64,000 nucleotides of DNA from Deltaproteobacteria bacterium (GTDB lineage: Bacteria; Myxococcota_A; UBA9160; UBA6930). Position numbers and translations under genes: made by a program. Positions 45,826 through 55,454 of the stretch are shown piece after piece. Below the pieces are notes generated by a model, which searched no databases, had not been told where the DNA came from, and worked only from the letters and a program-made list of their open reading frames with translations. The stretch lies in the NCBI GenBank assembly GCA_016875395.1, contig VGRF01000019.1, forward strand, positions 1 through 64,000, in the 5' to 3' direction. Every line of letters begins with the position of its first letter. Position 1 is the stretch's first letter.

Positions 45826-47022
45826 ATGCAGATCGAAGCGCCGCCCGCCGTGCTCGCGCTGTGCGACGCGCTGCGCGCGCACGGGCACGAGGCCGTGCTC
45901 GTCGGCGGCGGCGTGCGCGACGCGCTGCTCGCGCGGCCAGTGCGCGACTGGGATGTCGCGACTTCGGCTCCCGTCGATGCGCTGCTCGCCCTCTTCCCGC
46001 GCGCGATTCCCGTCGGCGCGAGCGCGCGCCACGGCACGGCGCTGGTGCCGACGCCCGCCGGCCCCGTCGACGTGACGACCTACCGCGGCACCGATCTCGC
46101 GGCGGATCTCGCGCGCCGCGACTTCACCGTGAACGCGATGGCGTTCGACCCGCACGCGCAGCGGCTGATCGACCCGCACGGCGGGCGCGCGCACCTCGCC
46201 GCGCGGCAGCTGCGCGCGGTGGGCTCCGCCGCCGCGCGCTTCGAGGAAGACCCGCTGCGCGCGCTGCGCGCCGCGCGCCTGCTCGCCGAGCTCGGCCTCA
46301 CGCCCGACGCGGAGATCGAGGCGGCGATGCGCGCGAGCGTGCCATCGCTCGAGCGCGTTGCGCCCGAGCGCCTGCGCTCCGAGCTCACGCGTGCGCTCGT
46401 GGGCGCGCACGCGCGCGCGGCGTTCGAGTTGTTACGGAGGACCGGCATCGAGGCAGCGCTCGTGCCCGGCGCGCGCGACGACGCGCCCGCCGTGATCGGT
46501 GCGATGCCCGCCGACCTGACGCTGCGGCTCGCGGCGTGGCTGCGCGGCGCCGTCCGCGGGCGCGTGCTCGCCCGCCTGCGCTTCGGCCGCGCGAGCGCGC
46601 GCCGCATCGACCGGCTGCTCTCGCTGCACCCCCTCGACGCGGGCTTCGACGGCAGCGAGGCGAGCGCGCGCAAGATCCGGCAGCGCTGCGGCGACGCCGA
46701 GACCGTCGCGGCGCTGCTGGCGCTGCGCAGCGCCGAGTGCGCGATCGAGCAGAACGTGTGGTGGGACGCGAAGCTCGCCGCGCTGCGCGCCGGCTTCGCG
46801 GCGGCCGAGCGCGCGCCCTTCGGCCCCGCAGACCTCGCGCTGCGCGGCGACGAGGTGATGGCGGCGCTTGGCTGCGGCCCAGGCCCGCGCGTGGGCGCCG
46901 CGCTGAAGCACCTCGTCGCGCACGTCGTCGCCGACCCGAGCGCGAACACGCCCGAGCGGCTGCGGGAGCTGATCGCGGCGTGGCTGGAGGCGCCCGGCGG
47001 GCAACGCAACGCGGGTGTCTGA
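45826..47022 (+). CDS. Class II tRNA nucleotidyltransferase / poly(A) polymerase family
   Basis: 398 residues. Nucleotidyltransferase core: LVGGGVRDALLARPVRDWDVATSA (Asp41, Asp43 as metal ligands) and LARRDFTVNA (98-105), then the ERFEEDPLRALRAARL-type block. The C-terminal helical body is long. It could add CCA, CC or A to tRNA, or be a poly(A) polymerase; the family does not tell. A second member lies at 59742-61103, which makes a split of CC- and A-adding activities possible. Confidence 0.9.
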   Translation: MQIEAPPAVLALCDALRAHGHEAVLVGGGVRDALLARPVRDWDVATSAPVDALLALFPRAIPVGASARHGTALVPTPAGPVDVTTYRGTDLAADLARRDFTVNAMAFDPHAQRLIDPHGGRAHLAARQLRAVGSAAARFEEDPLRALRAARLLAELGLTPDAEIEAAMRASVPSLERVAPERLRSELTRALVGAHARAAFELLRRTGIEAALVPGARDDAPAVIGAMPADLTLRLAAWLRGAVRGRVLARLRFGRASARRIDRLLSLHPLDAGFDGSEASARKIRQRCGDAETVAALLALRSAECAIEQNVWWDAKLAALRAGFAAAERAPFGPADLALRGDEVMAALGCGPGPRVGAALKHLVAHVVADPSANTPERLRELIAAWLEAPGGQRNAGV

Positions 47023-47064
47023 CGCGGCCGCGGCGACGCGCGGCTCCGTTACCGTGCTCGCCCC

Positions 47065-47691
47065 ATGTCGCTCCGCGCCGCGCCCTGCACGCTCACTCTC
47101 GTTCGCCACGGCGAGACGCCCGCGAACATCTCCGGGCTCTGGCACGGCTCGCTCGACACGCAGCTGACTGCGCGCGGCGAGCGGCAGGCCGCGCGCGTCG
47201 GCCTGCACGTCGCGCGCACGCGCGGCGACGTGCGCGCGCTCTACGCGAGCACGCTCACGCGAGCGCGGCGCACGGCAGAGGCGATCGGGGCGCGCGTCGG
47301 CCTCGCGGTCGCGACCGAGGCGGCGCTCTGCGAGTACGACCTCGGCGCGTGGGAGGGCCGCAGCTACGCGGAGCTCGTGCGCGAGGAGAGGCTGTTCGAG
47401 CGCATGGCAAAGGAGCCCGACTGGCGCCCGGGCGGCGGCGAGTCGGCGCGCGCCGTCGCCGAGCGCCTCGCGGGCGCACTGCGCACGATCGCGGCGCGCC
47501 ACGCCGGCGAGCGCGTCGTGGTCGTCTCACACGGCGGCGCGCTCACGCTCGCGTTCGGCCTGCTGCTCGATGGCGACCCCGGCGTGTGGCGCCGCGTGAT
47601 GGACAACGCCGCCGTCAGCGAGCTCACGCTCCACCCGGAGCCGCGGCTTCACCGCTTCAACGAGGTGCACCACCTCGACGGCCTCGCATGA
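47065..47691 (+). CDS. Histidine phosphatase family protein
   Basis: 208 residues. The RHG motif (LVRHGETPANISG; His15) and the second catalytic His in VVSHGGALTL (His156) are present. Phosphoglycerate mutase-like fold; broad-specificity phosphatases, such as alpha-ribazole or fructose-bisphosphatases, are of this type. Substrate unknown. Its stop overlaps the next gene's ATG as ATGA, so the two are coupled. Confidence 0.92.
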   Translation: MSLRAAPCTLTLVRHGETPANISGLWHGSLDTQLTARGERQAARVGLHVARTRGDVRALYASTLTRARRTAEAIGARVGLAVATEAALCEYDLGAWEGRSYAELVREERLFERMAKEPDWRPGGGESARAVAERLAGALRTIAARHAGERVVVVSHGGALTLAFGLLLDGDPGVWRRVMDNAAVSELTLHPEPRLHRFNEVHHLDGLA

Positions 47692-48062
47692 GCGACCGCC
47701 CGAGCGGCCCCGAGCTGGAGGACGCGATCCTCGCCTTCGTGCGCGAGCGCGACTGGGTCACGTTCGCCGCGCTGCACAAGCACTTCGCGGGGGACGAGCG
47801 CCACGAAACGGAGATGGTGCTGCCCGGAAACCGCGTGATCTGGGCAGGGCTCACGCTCGACGTGATTCACGCCGTGCTCGCGCTGCTCGAGCAGGGCCGG
47901 CTAGCCTCGCTGCCAGGCTCGAAGGCGGCGTATCGCCGCGACGGTCGCGTGCTGAACCTGCCGATCGAGCGCCGCGCCGAGCCGCACGACGAGCCGCAGT
48001 GGTTTCCCGTGTTGTTACGGGCGATGGACGCCGTGCTCGCAGACGAACAGGAGCAGTCGTAA
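47688..48062 (+). CDS. Small conserved protein, unknown function
   Basis: 124 residues. It is acidic with a winged-helix-like pattern (ELEDAILAFVRERDWVTFAALHKHFAGD, then GLTLDVIHAVLALLEQGRLASLPGSKAAYRRDG). It may bind nucleic acid, but no family was recognised. Start ATG overlaps the phosphatase stop. The coupled position with the phosphatase suggests a related role. Confidence 0.7.
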   Translation: MSDRPSGPELEDAILAFVRERDWVTFAALHKHFAGDERHETEMVLPGNRVIWAGLTLDVIHAVLALLEQGRLASLPGSKAAYRRDGRVLNLPIERRAEPHDEPQWFPVLLRAMDAVLADEQEQS

Positions 48063-48127
48063 CCCGCTGCGCCTAGCGCCGCCTGCGCCTGGCGCGGCAT
48101 GCTGCGCGGCTCGCTGGGAGACGACGC

Positions 48128-48982
48128 GTGGCGCAGCTCGAACCGTGGCTCGACGGCTTTGCGTTCCTCGAGGGCCCGCGCTGGCACGAGGGGCGCCTGT
48201 GGTTCAGCGACATGCACGCGCGGCGCGTCTACGCGGCGAGCGAGGACGGCGCGGTGGAAGCGATCGCGCGCGTGCCCGAATGCCCGAGCGGCCTCGGCTG
48301 GCTGCCGGACGGGCGCCTGCTCGTGGTGTCGATGGAAGACCGCAAGCTGCTGCGCCGCGAAGCCGACGGCGCTCTCGTCACGCACGCCGACTTGTCAGGG
48401 ATCGCGTCCTACCACTGCAACGACATGGTGGTCGACGCCGCGGGCCGCGCGTATGTCGGCAACTTCGGCTTCGACATCCACACCGGCCAGAAGCCGAGCG
48501 CCGCGAAGCTCGCTCTCGTGCAGCCGGGCGGCGCCGCTTCCGTGGCGGCGACGGATCTGATGTTCCCGAACGGCGCGGTGATCACGCCGGATGGGGCCAC
48601 GCTGATCGTGGGCGAGTCGTTCGGGCGCCGGCTCACCGCGTTCGACCTCGACCCTTCCAGCGGCGCGCTCTCGAACCGCCGCGTGTGGGCTGCGCTCGAC
48701 GGCGGCGCGGTGCCCGACGGCATCTGCCTCGACGCCGAGGGCGCGATCTGGGTCGCGTCGCCGATGAGCCGCGAGTTCGTGCGCGTGCACGAAGGCGGCC
48801 GCGTCTCGCAACGCATCGCCTGCGGCGAGCGCATGGCGATCGCCTGCATGCTCGGCGGCGCCGATCGCCGCACGCTGTTCGCGCTGACCAGCGCCACGAT
48901 CGACCCCTACGAATGCCGCCGCCTGCGCAGCGCGCGCGTCGAACGCGTACGTGTCGACGCACCCGGCGCGGGGATGCCGTGA
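48128..48982 (+). CDS. SMP-30/gluconolactonase-like protein
   Basis: 284 residues from a GTG with GGGAGA upstream. The early metal Glu (FLEGPRWHEG), an Asn in FPNGAVITPDG and an Asp in PDGICLDAEGAIWVAS fit the propeller active site. It hydrolyses a lactone, substrate unknown. It is followed by an LLM oxidoreductase gene after 80 bp. It is one of two SMP-30 members in the window; the other is at 11155. Confidence 0.88.
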   Translation: MAQLEPWLDGFAFLEGPRWHEGRLWFSDMHARRVYAASEDGAVEAIARVPECPSGLGWLPDGRLLVVSMEDRKLLRREADGALVTHADLSGIASYHCNDMVVDAAGRAYVGNFGFDIHTGQKPSAAKLALVQPGGAASVAATDLMFPNGAVITPDGATLIVGESFGRRLTAFDLDPSSGALSNRRVWAALDGGAVPDGICLDAEGAIWVASPMSREFVRVHEGGRVSQRIACGERMAIACMLGGADRRTLFALTSATIDPYECRRLRSARVERVRVDAPGAGMP

Positions 48983-49062
48983 ACGCGCGTTCATCGAAGC
49001 GCCTCCGCCTCTCGCGCTGCTCGATTGATTAGGCTTGAACCCTACTCCCAGGAGCCCAACCC

Positions 49063-50073
49063 ATGAAGATCGACGCCGGCCTCAACGCCTCGGACCTCGC
49101 GCACGTTCCGGAGAAAGCGCGGCGCCTCGAGGCGCAGGGCTACGACGGCATCATCACCGCCGAGACCTCGCACGATCCGTTCTTTCCGTTGCTGCTCGCA
49201 GCCGAGCACACCACGCGGGCGGAGCTGATGACTTCGATCGCGGTCGCGTTCGCGCGCAGCCCGATGACGCTGGCGAACATCGGCCACGACTTGAACGCGT
49301 ACTCGAAGGGCCGCTTCATCCTCGGCCTCGGCTCGCAGATCGCGCCGCACATCACGAAGCGCTTCAGCATGCCGTGGTCGCACCCGGCGGCGCGCATGCG
49401 CGAGCTGATCCTCGCGATGCGCGCGATCTGGAAGTGCTGGCACGAGGGCGAAAAGCTGAACTTCCGCGGCGACTTCTACGCGCACACGCTGATGACGCCG
49501 ATGTTCACGCCCACCGACACGAAGTACGGCGCACCGAAGGTCTTCCTCGCCGCGGTCGGGCCGATGATGACCGAGGTCGCGGGCGAAGCGGCCGACGGCA
49601 TGATCATCCACGCCTTCACCACCGCGAAGTACGTGCAGGAAGAGACGATTCCCGCGATCGAGCGCGGGCTCGCGAAAGCGGGCAAGAAGCGCAGCGAGTT
49701 CCAGCTCGCCTACCCCGTCTTCGTCGTGACCGGCCTCGACGAGAAGAGCTGGGAGCAGTCCCGCACCGCGGTGACGAAGCAGATCGCGTTCTACGGCTCG
49801 ACCCCCGCGTATCGCCCCGTGCTCGAGAAGCACGGCTGGGGCGAGCTGCAGACCGAGCTGAACACGATGAGCAAGCGCGGCGAGTGGGACGAGATGGGCC
49901 GCCGCATCACGGACGACATTCTCGAGCAGTTCGCCGTCGTGGGCTCTCCGAACGAGATCCCGCCCCTGCTGAAGACGCGCTACGGCGGCTCGGTCGATCG
50001 CGTGATGGCGACCTTCACGTTCGCGTCCGATGACGCACGGCGCGCCGCACTGGAAGAGCTGCGCGCGAAATGA
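49063..50073 (+). CDS. LLM-class (F420-dependent) oxidoreductase
   Basis: 336 residues. The TIM-barrel of luciferase-like monooxygenases: QGYDGIITAETSHDPFFPL near the start, FILGLGSQIAPHITKRFSMPW, and GPMMTEVAGEAADGMIIH. The style matches the TIGR03617 F420-dependent class. CAGGAG precedes the ATG. Its stop overlaps the enoyl-CoA hydratase ATG (ATGA), so the two are co-expressed, which suggests oxidation of an acyl-CoA-related substrate. F420 use is an inference. Confidence 0.9.
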   Translation: MKIDAGLNASDLAHVPEKARRLEAQGYDGIITAETSHDPFFPLLLAAEHTTRAELMTSIAVAFARSPMTLANIGHDLNAYSKGRFILGLGSQIAPHITKRFSMPWSHPAARMRELILAMRAIWKCWHEGEKLNFRGDFYAHTLMTPMFTPTDTKYGAPKVFLAAVGPMMTEVAGEAADGMIIHAFTTAKYVQEETIPAIERGLAKAGKKRSEFQLAYPVFVVTGLDEKSWEQSRTAVTKQIAFYGSTPAYRPVLEKHGWGELQTELNTMSKRGEWDEMGRRITDDILEQFAVVGSPNEIPPLLKTRYGGSVDRVMATFTFASDDARRAALEELRAK

Positions 50074-50861
50074 CGCTGCCGAAGTACGAGACGCTCGAGC
50101 TCGCGCAGGAGCCGAACGGAATCCTGCGCGTGTGGCTGAGTCGTCCCGCGAAGCGCAACGCGCTGAACACGACCGCGCTCGACGAGATCGCGGATTGCTT
50201 CTCGCGCATCAACACCGAGTGGAACGTGCGCGTCGTGGTGCTCGGCGGGCGCGGCGCCTCGTTCTGCGCCGGCGCGGACCGCAAGGATCCGCCCGCGTCG
50301 GGGCGCACGCGGCGCTCCTCGGGCGCGACGGAGCGCGAGCGGCGCTGGGCGGGACAGATCGGGCGCCGCGCGTGCGCCGCGATCGCGGACTGCGAGGCGA
50401 TCACGATCGCGCGCGTCCACGGCCACGCGGTCGGCGGCGGCCTCGCGCTCGCGCTGTGCTGCGACTTCCGCGTCGCGGCGAGCGACACGGTGTTCCACGT
50501 TCCCGAGGTCGACCTCGGGCTCCCGTTGTTATGGGGCGCCACGCCGAAGCTGATCTACGAAGTCGGCGCCGCGCGCGCTCGCGAGATCATCCTCGCCTGC
50601 GATCGCTTCGACAGCGCGCAGGCCGAGCGCTGGAACGTGGTGCACCGAAACGTTGCGCCTGCGCAGCTCGATGCCGAGACGGCGAAGCTCGCGCAGCAAA
50701 TGGCCGCGAAGCCCGAGATCGCCGTGCACATGGCGAAGACCGCGCTGCGCGGGTACGCGCGCACCGCGAATCTCGGCGACGCGACCGAGGCCGACGTGGA
50801 TCTGATGCTCGCGGCATCGCGCGTCGGCGCCGCGCGCGACGCGTTCAGGATCCCGGACTAG
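50070..50861 (+). CDS. Enoyl-CoA hydratase/isomerase
   Basis: 263 residues. Crotonase fold: VVLGGRGASFCAGADRKD is the oxyanion-hole strand, HGHAVGGGLALALCCDFRVAASDTVFHVPEVDLGLP carries the second oxyanion and the Glu region. The catalytic Glu in the standard position is present as PEVDLG. A hydratase or isomerase of the catabolic type. Downstream of and overlapping the LLM oxidoreductase. The residues 76-90 insertion (PPASGRTRRSSGATERER) is longer than usual. Confidence 0.9.
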   Translation: MTLPKYETLELAQEPNGILRVWLSRPAKRNALNTTALDEIADCFSRINTEWNVRVVVLGGRGASFCAGADRKDPPASGRTRRSSGATERERRWAGQIGRRACAAIADCEAITIARVHGHAVGGGLALALCCDFRVAASDTVFHVPEVDLGLPLLWGATPKLIYEVGAARAREIILACDRFDSAQAERWNVVHRNVAPAQLDAETAKLAQQMAAKPEIAVHMAKTALRGYARTANLGDATEADVDLMLAASRVGAARDAFRIPD

Positions 50862-50917
50862 AACCCACCTCGCGTTCCTCTCGTCGCCGGGCGCGGTCCG
50901 GAATCCCGAGATCGGTT

Positions 50918-51640
50918 CTAGACGGAGCGAAGGCGAAACGCGACGAGCGTTGCGTAGTGCTCGAAGCCGAGCCGCCTCGCGATCGCGAGCGCGGGCGAGT
51001 TGGTGAGCAGCGTCTGGTAGAGCACGAGCGCGCCCTGCGAGAGCGCGTGCTCGCACATGGCGCTCACGACGCGCGTGCCGCATCCCGCGCCCCGCGAGCG
51101 CGGATGCGCGATCACGCAGGGATCGGAGACCGCCGCGGCTTGCGAACGCAGCTGCCCGAGCGCGCAGACCTTGGCACCGGCAAACGCGGCCCACGTGGGC
51201 GGGCGATCGGAGACGATCCCTGAGTGATCCCATTCGCCTGGCGCGGCGGCGTCACGCACGGTTTCGAGGGCGCCGCCTTCCTCCGGCGCCAGCTGGCGAA
51301 CGTCGTCCGAGCGCACGGGAGTGAAGCCTTCTGGCGCGAGCCAGCCCTGGTAGGAAGGACCGACGCTCCGTTCGGTAGCGGCTCCAAGCGCCAGCTCCAC
51401 GCAGCGCGCGGCGTCTCGCGCGCCTGTGTTCGCAGCACGGTCCCGGAGCCGCGCGATCCAGGCGGGAGCAGCAGAGATCACGCAGCTCTCGCCCCGCGTG
51501 AAGCACCAGACCCCGAGCCAGCTGCCGAGCGCGGCATGTGGCGTGACGACGATGCCGGGCCGCGAGAGATCGTCGGGAGCGACGCCGAGGAAGCGAGCCC
51601 AATGGGCGCCGACGCGCTCGGTCGCTCCGCGCTCACTCAC
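50918..51640 (-). CDS. GNAT-like acetyltransferase
   Basis: 240 residues from a GTG overlapping the wax-ester synthase stop as GTGA. The C-terminus has the CoA motif (HPRSRGAGCGTRVVSAMCEHALSQGALVLYQTLLTNSPALAIARRLGFEHYATL), while the N-terminal half is less conserved. It should move an acetyl group to an amine, target unknown. Coupled translation with the WS/DGAT gene is unusual and may hint at a role with lipid storage, which is not established. Confidence 0.8.
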   Translation of the reverse strand: MSERGATERVGAHWARFLGVAPDDLSRPGIVVTPHAALGSWLGVWCFTRGESCVISAAPAWIARLRDRAANTGARDAARCVELALGAATERSVGPSYQGWLAPEGFTPVRSDDVRQLAPEEGGALETVRDAAAPGEWDHSGIVSDRPPTWAAFAGAKVCALGQLRSQAAAVSDPCVIAHPRSRGAGCGTRVVSAMCEHALSQGALVLYQTLLTNSPALAIARRLGFEHYATLVAFRLRSV

Positions 51641-53049
51641 GCGACGCTCTTTTCCAGCTCCTCGAAGCTCGAGAGAATCGCGTCGGCGAACGCGGCGAGG
51701 CCGGGCACGAGGTGCGGATCGGCGATGCAGCCGAAGCTCAGCTGGCCCGCGTAGCTCGCGAGCGCGACGCCGAGGCCGACTCCCTCGGTCAGGTTCACGA
51801 CCGGGGCGAGCGCGTGGAGCTTCGCGCCTAACAAGCGGAGCGGCTCGCTCGGCCCCGGGATGTTCGTCACGACGAGATTGAACGGGCGGTTCTGCAGCGC
51901 GACCCGCGCGGCGGCGCCGACCAGCGCGCTCGTGGTGAGCTCGGCGACCTCGTCCAGCAGCTCGAGGCCCTCGACTTGGTGTGAGGCCTTCGCGCGCGCG
52001 CTCGCCTCGCGAATCGCGGCATAGCGCTCGCGCACGTCGGAGATGCCGACCGCGAGCTCGATCACGCAGATCGCGACGCGATTGCCGCCGTCGTCCGGGT
52101 CGCCTGCGCGCCGCCGGTTCACCGGCACGCTCGCGCGCAGCGTGACTCCCTCGACCTCGGCCCCCTCGGCGATCAGAAGTGAGCGGAGCGCGCCCGCGAC
52201 GCACGCGAGTGCGACCTCGTTGACCGTGCCCCCGAGCCCGGCGCGCAGCGCATCTACACGCGACATGGCGAGCGAGCGCCAAGCGAAGCCACGCAGCGGG
52301 CCGAGCGGCGCGTTGAACGGAGTCGTCGGCGCGGGCTCGAGCGCGGCAGACAACGTCTCGCCGAGCGTGGTCGCGCGCTCGACCGCGCGCGATGCGATGG
52401 ACTCCAGCTCCTCCCGGCTCTCGAGCCAGCGCGGCAGCTTGCGCAGTGCGCCCAGCCAGCGTTCCGCGCGGTGCCCGATCTCGCGCCGTAACAACTCGTC
52501 GCGATCCGGCGCCGGTCGCGGCGTCCACGGGGGAGGCTCCGCGATCTGCTCGCCCTTCGCGCTGACGAGCAGCCGCCCGAACCAGTCGAAGCCGCCGACG
52601 CCGTCGACCATGCAGTGGTGCACCTTCGCGAGCAGCGCGCAGCGCGTGCGCGTCACGCCCTCGATGAACCACAGCTCCCAGAGCGGCCGTTCGCGATCGA
52701 CCGGCTCGGCGACGAGCCGCCCCACGAGCTTCGCGAGCTCGCGCTCGCCGCCCGGCTTCGGCAGCGCCGTGTGAAGCACGTGCAGCGCAAGATCGAAGCT
52801 CGCGTCGTCGACCCACACGGGGTGACGATCGACCGGCGCGAACGCGAGGCGTTGACGCGTGCGCGGCACCGCGTGCAGGCGCGCCTCGATGCGCCGTCGA
52901 ATCAGCGCGAGATCGAGCGCGCCGTCCGCACCTCGCAGCGGCTTCGCATCCAGCCAACACAACACGGCGACGTGCTGCGGCGCGTTCGCTCCCTCGAGAT
53001 CGAGGAACAGGCGATCGCGCGCGCTGAGGCGTTCGGCGAAGGCGTTCAT
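51637..53049 (-). CDS. Wax ester synthase / diacylglycerol acyltransferase (WS/DGAT)
   Basis: 470 residues. The acyltransferase motif HHCMVDG (His144, His145, Asp149, Gly150) and the PLWELWFIEG block are intact. The C-terminal domain (NLVVTNIPGPSEPLRLLGAKL; SYAGQLSFGCIADPHLVP) is of normal type. It makes wax esters or triacylglycerol from acyl-CoA at the membrane. ATG at 53049. Coupled to a GNAT gene. Such enzymes are common in Actinobacteria and in marine proteobacteria. Confidence 0.96.
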   Translation of the reverse strand: MNAFAERLSARDRLFLDLEGANAPQHVAVLCWLDAKPLRGADGALDLALIRRRIEARLHAVPRTRQRLAFAPVDRHPVWVDDASFDLALHVLHTALPKPGGERELAKLVGRLVAEPVDRERPLWELWFIEGVTRTRCALLAKVHHCMVDGVGGFDWFGRLLVSAKGEQIAEPPPWTPRPAPDRDELLRREIGHRAERWLGALRKLPRWLESREELESIASRAVERATTLGETLSAALEPAPTTPFNAPLGPLRGFAWRSLAMSRVDALRAGLGGTVNEVALACVAGALRSLLIAEGAEVEGVTLRASVPVNRRRAGDPDDGGNRVAICVIELAVGISDVRERYAAIREASARAKASHQVEGLELLDEVAELTTSALVGAAARVALQNRPFNLVVTNIPGPSEPLRLLGAKLHALAPVVNLTEGVGLGVALASYAGQLSFGCIADPHLVPGLAAFADAILSSFEELEKSVA

Positions 53050-53169
53050 CTGCCCAGGGTAACTGCGTCAAGCGACAGCGAGCCGGACAAACGTCTCCGG
53101 CTATCTCGTGACCGCCTTCGCCGATCTTCCTTGTCGACTCCGCAAACGGCTCCGCAGACTCCGCCGTTT

Positions 53170-53215
53170 GCTGCGCGCTCCGCTTGCGGCCTCGGCCGAC
53201 CTACGCGGGTTGTCG
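53170..53215. repeat. Copy of a dispersed intergenic GC-rich repeat
   Basis: Bases 53181-53202 match 13048-13069 exactly. The flanks (CTGCGCGCTC on the left, CGCGGGT on the right) are also similar. The remaining 219-bp gap to 53268 holds nothing else recognised. Confidence 0.6.
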
Positions 53216-53268
53216 GTTCGACTTCGCGGTGGAGCTGGCGTGGAGAGGTACGCGTTGCTCCGCGGCAC

Positions 53269-53949
53269 TCAGAACAGCGCGCCCTGCTCGGCTTCGTCGA
53301 GGCAGCGGGCGTCGTCGTTGTGGACGTCGTTGACGCGGGTCGAGACGCGGCGGTGGGTCAGCTGCGCGCCGCGCGTCGCCGCGAGCTTCGCGAGCACGGC
53401 GTTGACGTCGCGCGCGCTCGGATCGAGCCACGCCTCGTAGCCCGGAGGATCGACGAGGATCGGCATGCGCTCGTGGAGCGCCCGAATGTTCGGCGTCGCG
53501 GCAGTGGTCACGATTGTTAGGGACTCGAGCGCGCCGCCTGCGGGGGTGCGCCAGCGCTCCCAGAGGCCAGCGAAGGCGAACAGCTCGCCTTGCGGCAGTG
53601 CGATGTGGTAGGGCTGGCGCTCGCCGCGGGCGCCGCGCCATTCGTAAAAGCCGTCGGCGGGAACGAGGCAGCGGCGGCGCTCGGCGGCTTCGCGGAACGC
53701 GGGGCGCTCCGTCAGCGTCTCGACGCGCGCGTTGATGTGCTTGGCGGCGTCGCCCGCGTGCTTCGCCCAGAACGGGACGAGGCCCCAGTGCAGCTGCACC
53801 GCCTCGCGCGTGCCGAGAGGCGCGCGGATCGCGAGCACGGGCTGCGTGGGCGCGACGTTGAAGCGCGGCACGAGTACCGGCGCGGCCTCGAGGCCGAAGT
53901 GCTCCGCGACCTCGGCCGCCGAGCGCGTGAGCGTGAAGCGTCCGCACAT
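53269..53949 (-). CDS. SOS response-associated peptidase (HMCES/YedK-like)
   Basis: 226 residues. MCGRFTLT places the catalytic Cys at position 2; the RFNVAPTQP block, ADGFYEWRG (Glu) and LHERMPILV (His) complete the active site. Such proteins cross-link to abasic sites in single-stranded DNA. No LexA box was looked for in detail. ATG at 53949. Confidence 0.95.
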   Translation of the reverse strand: MCGRFTLTRSAAEVAEHFGLEAAPVLVPRFNVAPTQPVLAIRAPLGTREAVQLHWGLVPFWAKHAGDAAKHINARVETLTERPAFREAAERRRCLVPADGFYEWRGARGERQPYHIALPQGELFAFAGLWERWRTPAGGALESLTIVTTAATPNIRALHERMPILVDPPGYEAWLDPSARDVNAVLAKLAATRGAQLTHRRVSTRVNDVHNDDARCLDEAEQGALF

Positions 53950-54196
53950 GCGCCCACGGTAGGCCGCTCGCGAAGCGAGCAGCGAGCGGAGTCACGCGGA
54001 AGCGTAACGTGCGTTCCGCGGCGACGGAAGCGCGCGACACAATTGCGTGTCGGCTGCGCGCGGCAACGCGCGTGCAGGACCCCGCGCGATCTCCACGCGC
54101 GGCCAAAGCTCCGGCGGCGCGCCGCCTCCGGGCGCACGCTTCTTGCACGAACGTGCCCGGGGGCGTGCGTCTCGCACGCCGGATGCGGGGGCATTC

Positions 54197-55432
54197 ATGC
54201 GAACTACGAGCGTGCTGATCTCCGTCGCGCTGGTCGGATTCGGCTGTGCGCAGAGCACACCCTGGAAGGACTACCGCGAGACGCCCGTGATCGAACGCGG
54301 CGCGTGCGCGACGGTGATCATGCCCGGCGAGCAGGCGCCGCTCGGCAGCGAGCCGAACTGCCCGAATGGCTACTCCTCGCTCGGCGGCGCCACGGTCTAC
54401 GACGAGAAGGACTACCAGCAACCGGGCTCGGGCAAGCGCGCGCTGAAGCGCGTGGCGCGCGTGCCCGCCGCCGTGCTCGGTGCGCCCGTCGCCGCCGGGG
54501 CTGCGGCTGCGAAGTCTGCGCGCGGCGCCTCGCAGTCCAGCTCGAGCCGCTCGGGCGGCATCGATCCGGCGCAGAGCACGCAGGATCAAGTCGAGCGGAT
54601 GCGTCGCGAGATCCTCGAGCGCGAGCGCATGGGCCGCGGCCAGGCGCCGCCTGCTCACGCCGCTGGACCCGCCCCGAACCCTGCGCCGCAGCAGGTCGCG
54701 GCGCGAGCGCCGCGCGCGGGCGGTGCGAGCATCGCGGACGAGCTCGCGGCGCTGCGCGGGGCGCGCGCATCCGTAACGACTCCAGCGCGCGACGGTGCGC
54801 CGGCCGAGCCCCTGAGGAGCGCCGCTGCGGTCTCGGCGCCGCCGATCGCGGACCGCGTCGCCGATCGCGATGGGGACGGCGCGCCGGATCACTGGATCTA
54901 TCGCGATGCGCAGGGTCGGCCCGAGCGCGAGCAGTACGACGAGAACGGCGACGCACGGCAGGATCGCACGGCGTGGCTCGACGCCGTGACGGGCCGCGAG
55001 ACGCGCGTCGAGGAAGACGCGAACCTCGACGGCCGCGTCGACACCTGGGTCGAGTACGTGGACGGCGCGCCCGCGCGCCAACGGCGCGACACGAATCACG
55101 ACGGCAGCGCGGACCAGTGGAGTTATTACGACCGCACGGGCAAGCTCGCGCGCCAGGAGCAGGACCTCGACGGCGACGGCTACCGCAACCGCGAGACGCT
55201 CTATCGCGAGGGCAAGCTCGCGAAGCAGCGCGACGACCGAGACGGCGACGGGCGCTTCGACCTCGTCACGACCTACGATGCCGAGGAGCGCATCGCGCGC
55301 CGCGACGAGGATCGCGACGGCGACGGCAAGATCGACGCGCGCTCCATCTACGAGAAGGGCAAACTCGTGAGGCGCGAAGTCGTGACGGAAGCGCTCGACG
55401 ACGGCGACGACCTCTCGCAGACGGAGTGGTGA
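54197..55432 (+). CDS. Lipoprotein with C-terminal D-x-D/N-x-D-G loops (paralogue of the 42-loop protein)
   Basis: 411 residues. The lipobox (ALVGFGC) gives a lipid-anchored mature chain. An N-terminal Cys-containing segment is followed by an Ala/Ser/Arg-rich linker (about 75-210). The C-terminal 190 residues hold seven loops: DRDGDGAPD, DENGDARQD, DANLDGRVD, DTNHDGSAD, DLDGDGYRN, DRDGDGRFD and DRDGDGKID. These are the same repeat type as in the 1088-residue protein at 30455. The CAP gene follows after 22 bp. Calcium binding is an inference. Confidence 0.8.
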   Translation: MRTTSVLISVALVGFGCAQSTPWKDYRETPVIERGACATVIMPGEQAPLGSEPNCPNGYSSLGGATVYDEKDYQQPGSGKRALKRVARVPAAVLGAPVAAGAAAAKSARGASQSSSSRSGGIDPAQSTQDQVERMRREILERERMGRGQAPPAHAAGPAPNPAPQQVAARAPRAGGASIADELAALRGARASVTTPARDGAPAEPLRSAAAVSAPPIADRVADRDGDGAPDHWIYRDAQGRPEREQYDENGDARQDRTAWLDAVTGRETRVEEDANLDGRVDTWVEYVDGAPARQRRDTNHDGSADQWSYYDRTGKLARQEQDLDGDGYRNRETLYREGKLAKQRDDRDGDGRFDLVTTYDAEERIARRDEDRDGDGKIDARSIYEKGKLVRREVVTEALDDGDDLSQTEW

Positions 55433-55454
55433 TGGCGCAGCGGAGACCGAGCTG

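Noticed and set aside
53950-54196. Possible gene between the HMCES-like gene and the loop lipoprotein
   Set aside because: 247 bases with no start, ribosome-binding site or coding pattern; contains only GC-rich words and a short inverted repeat.
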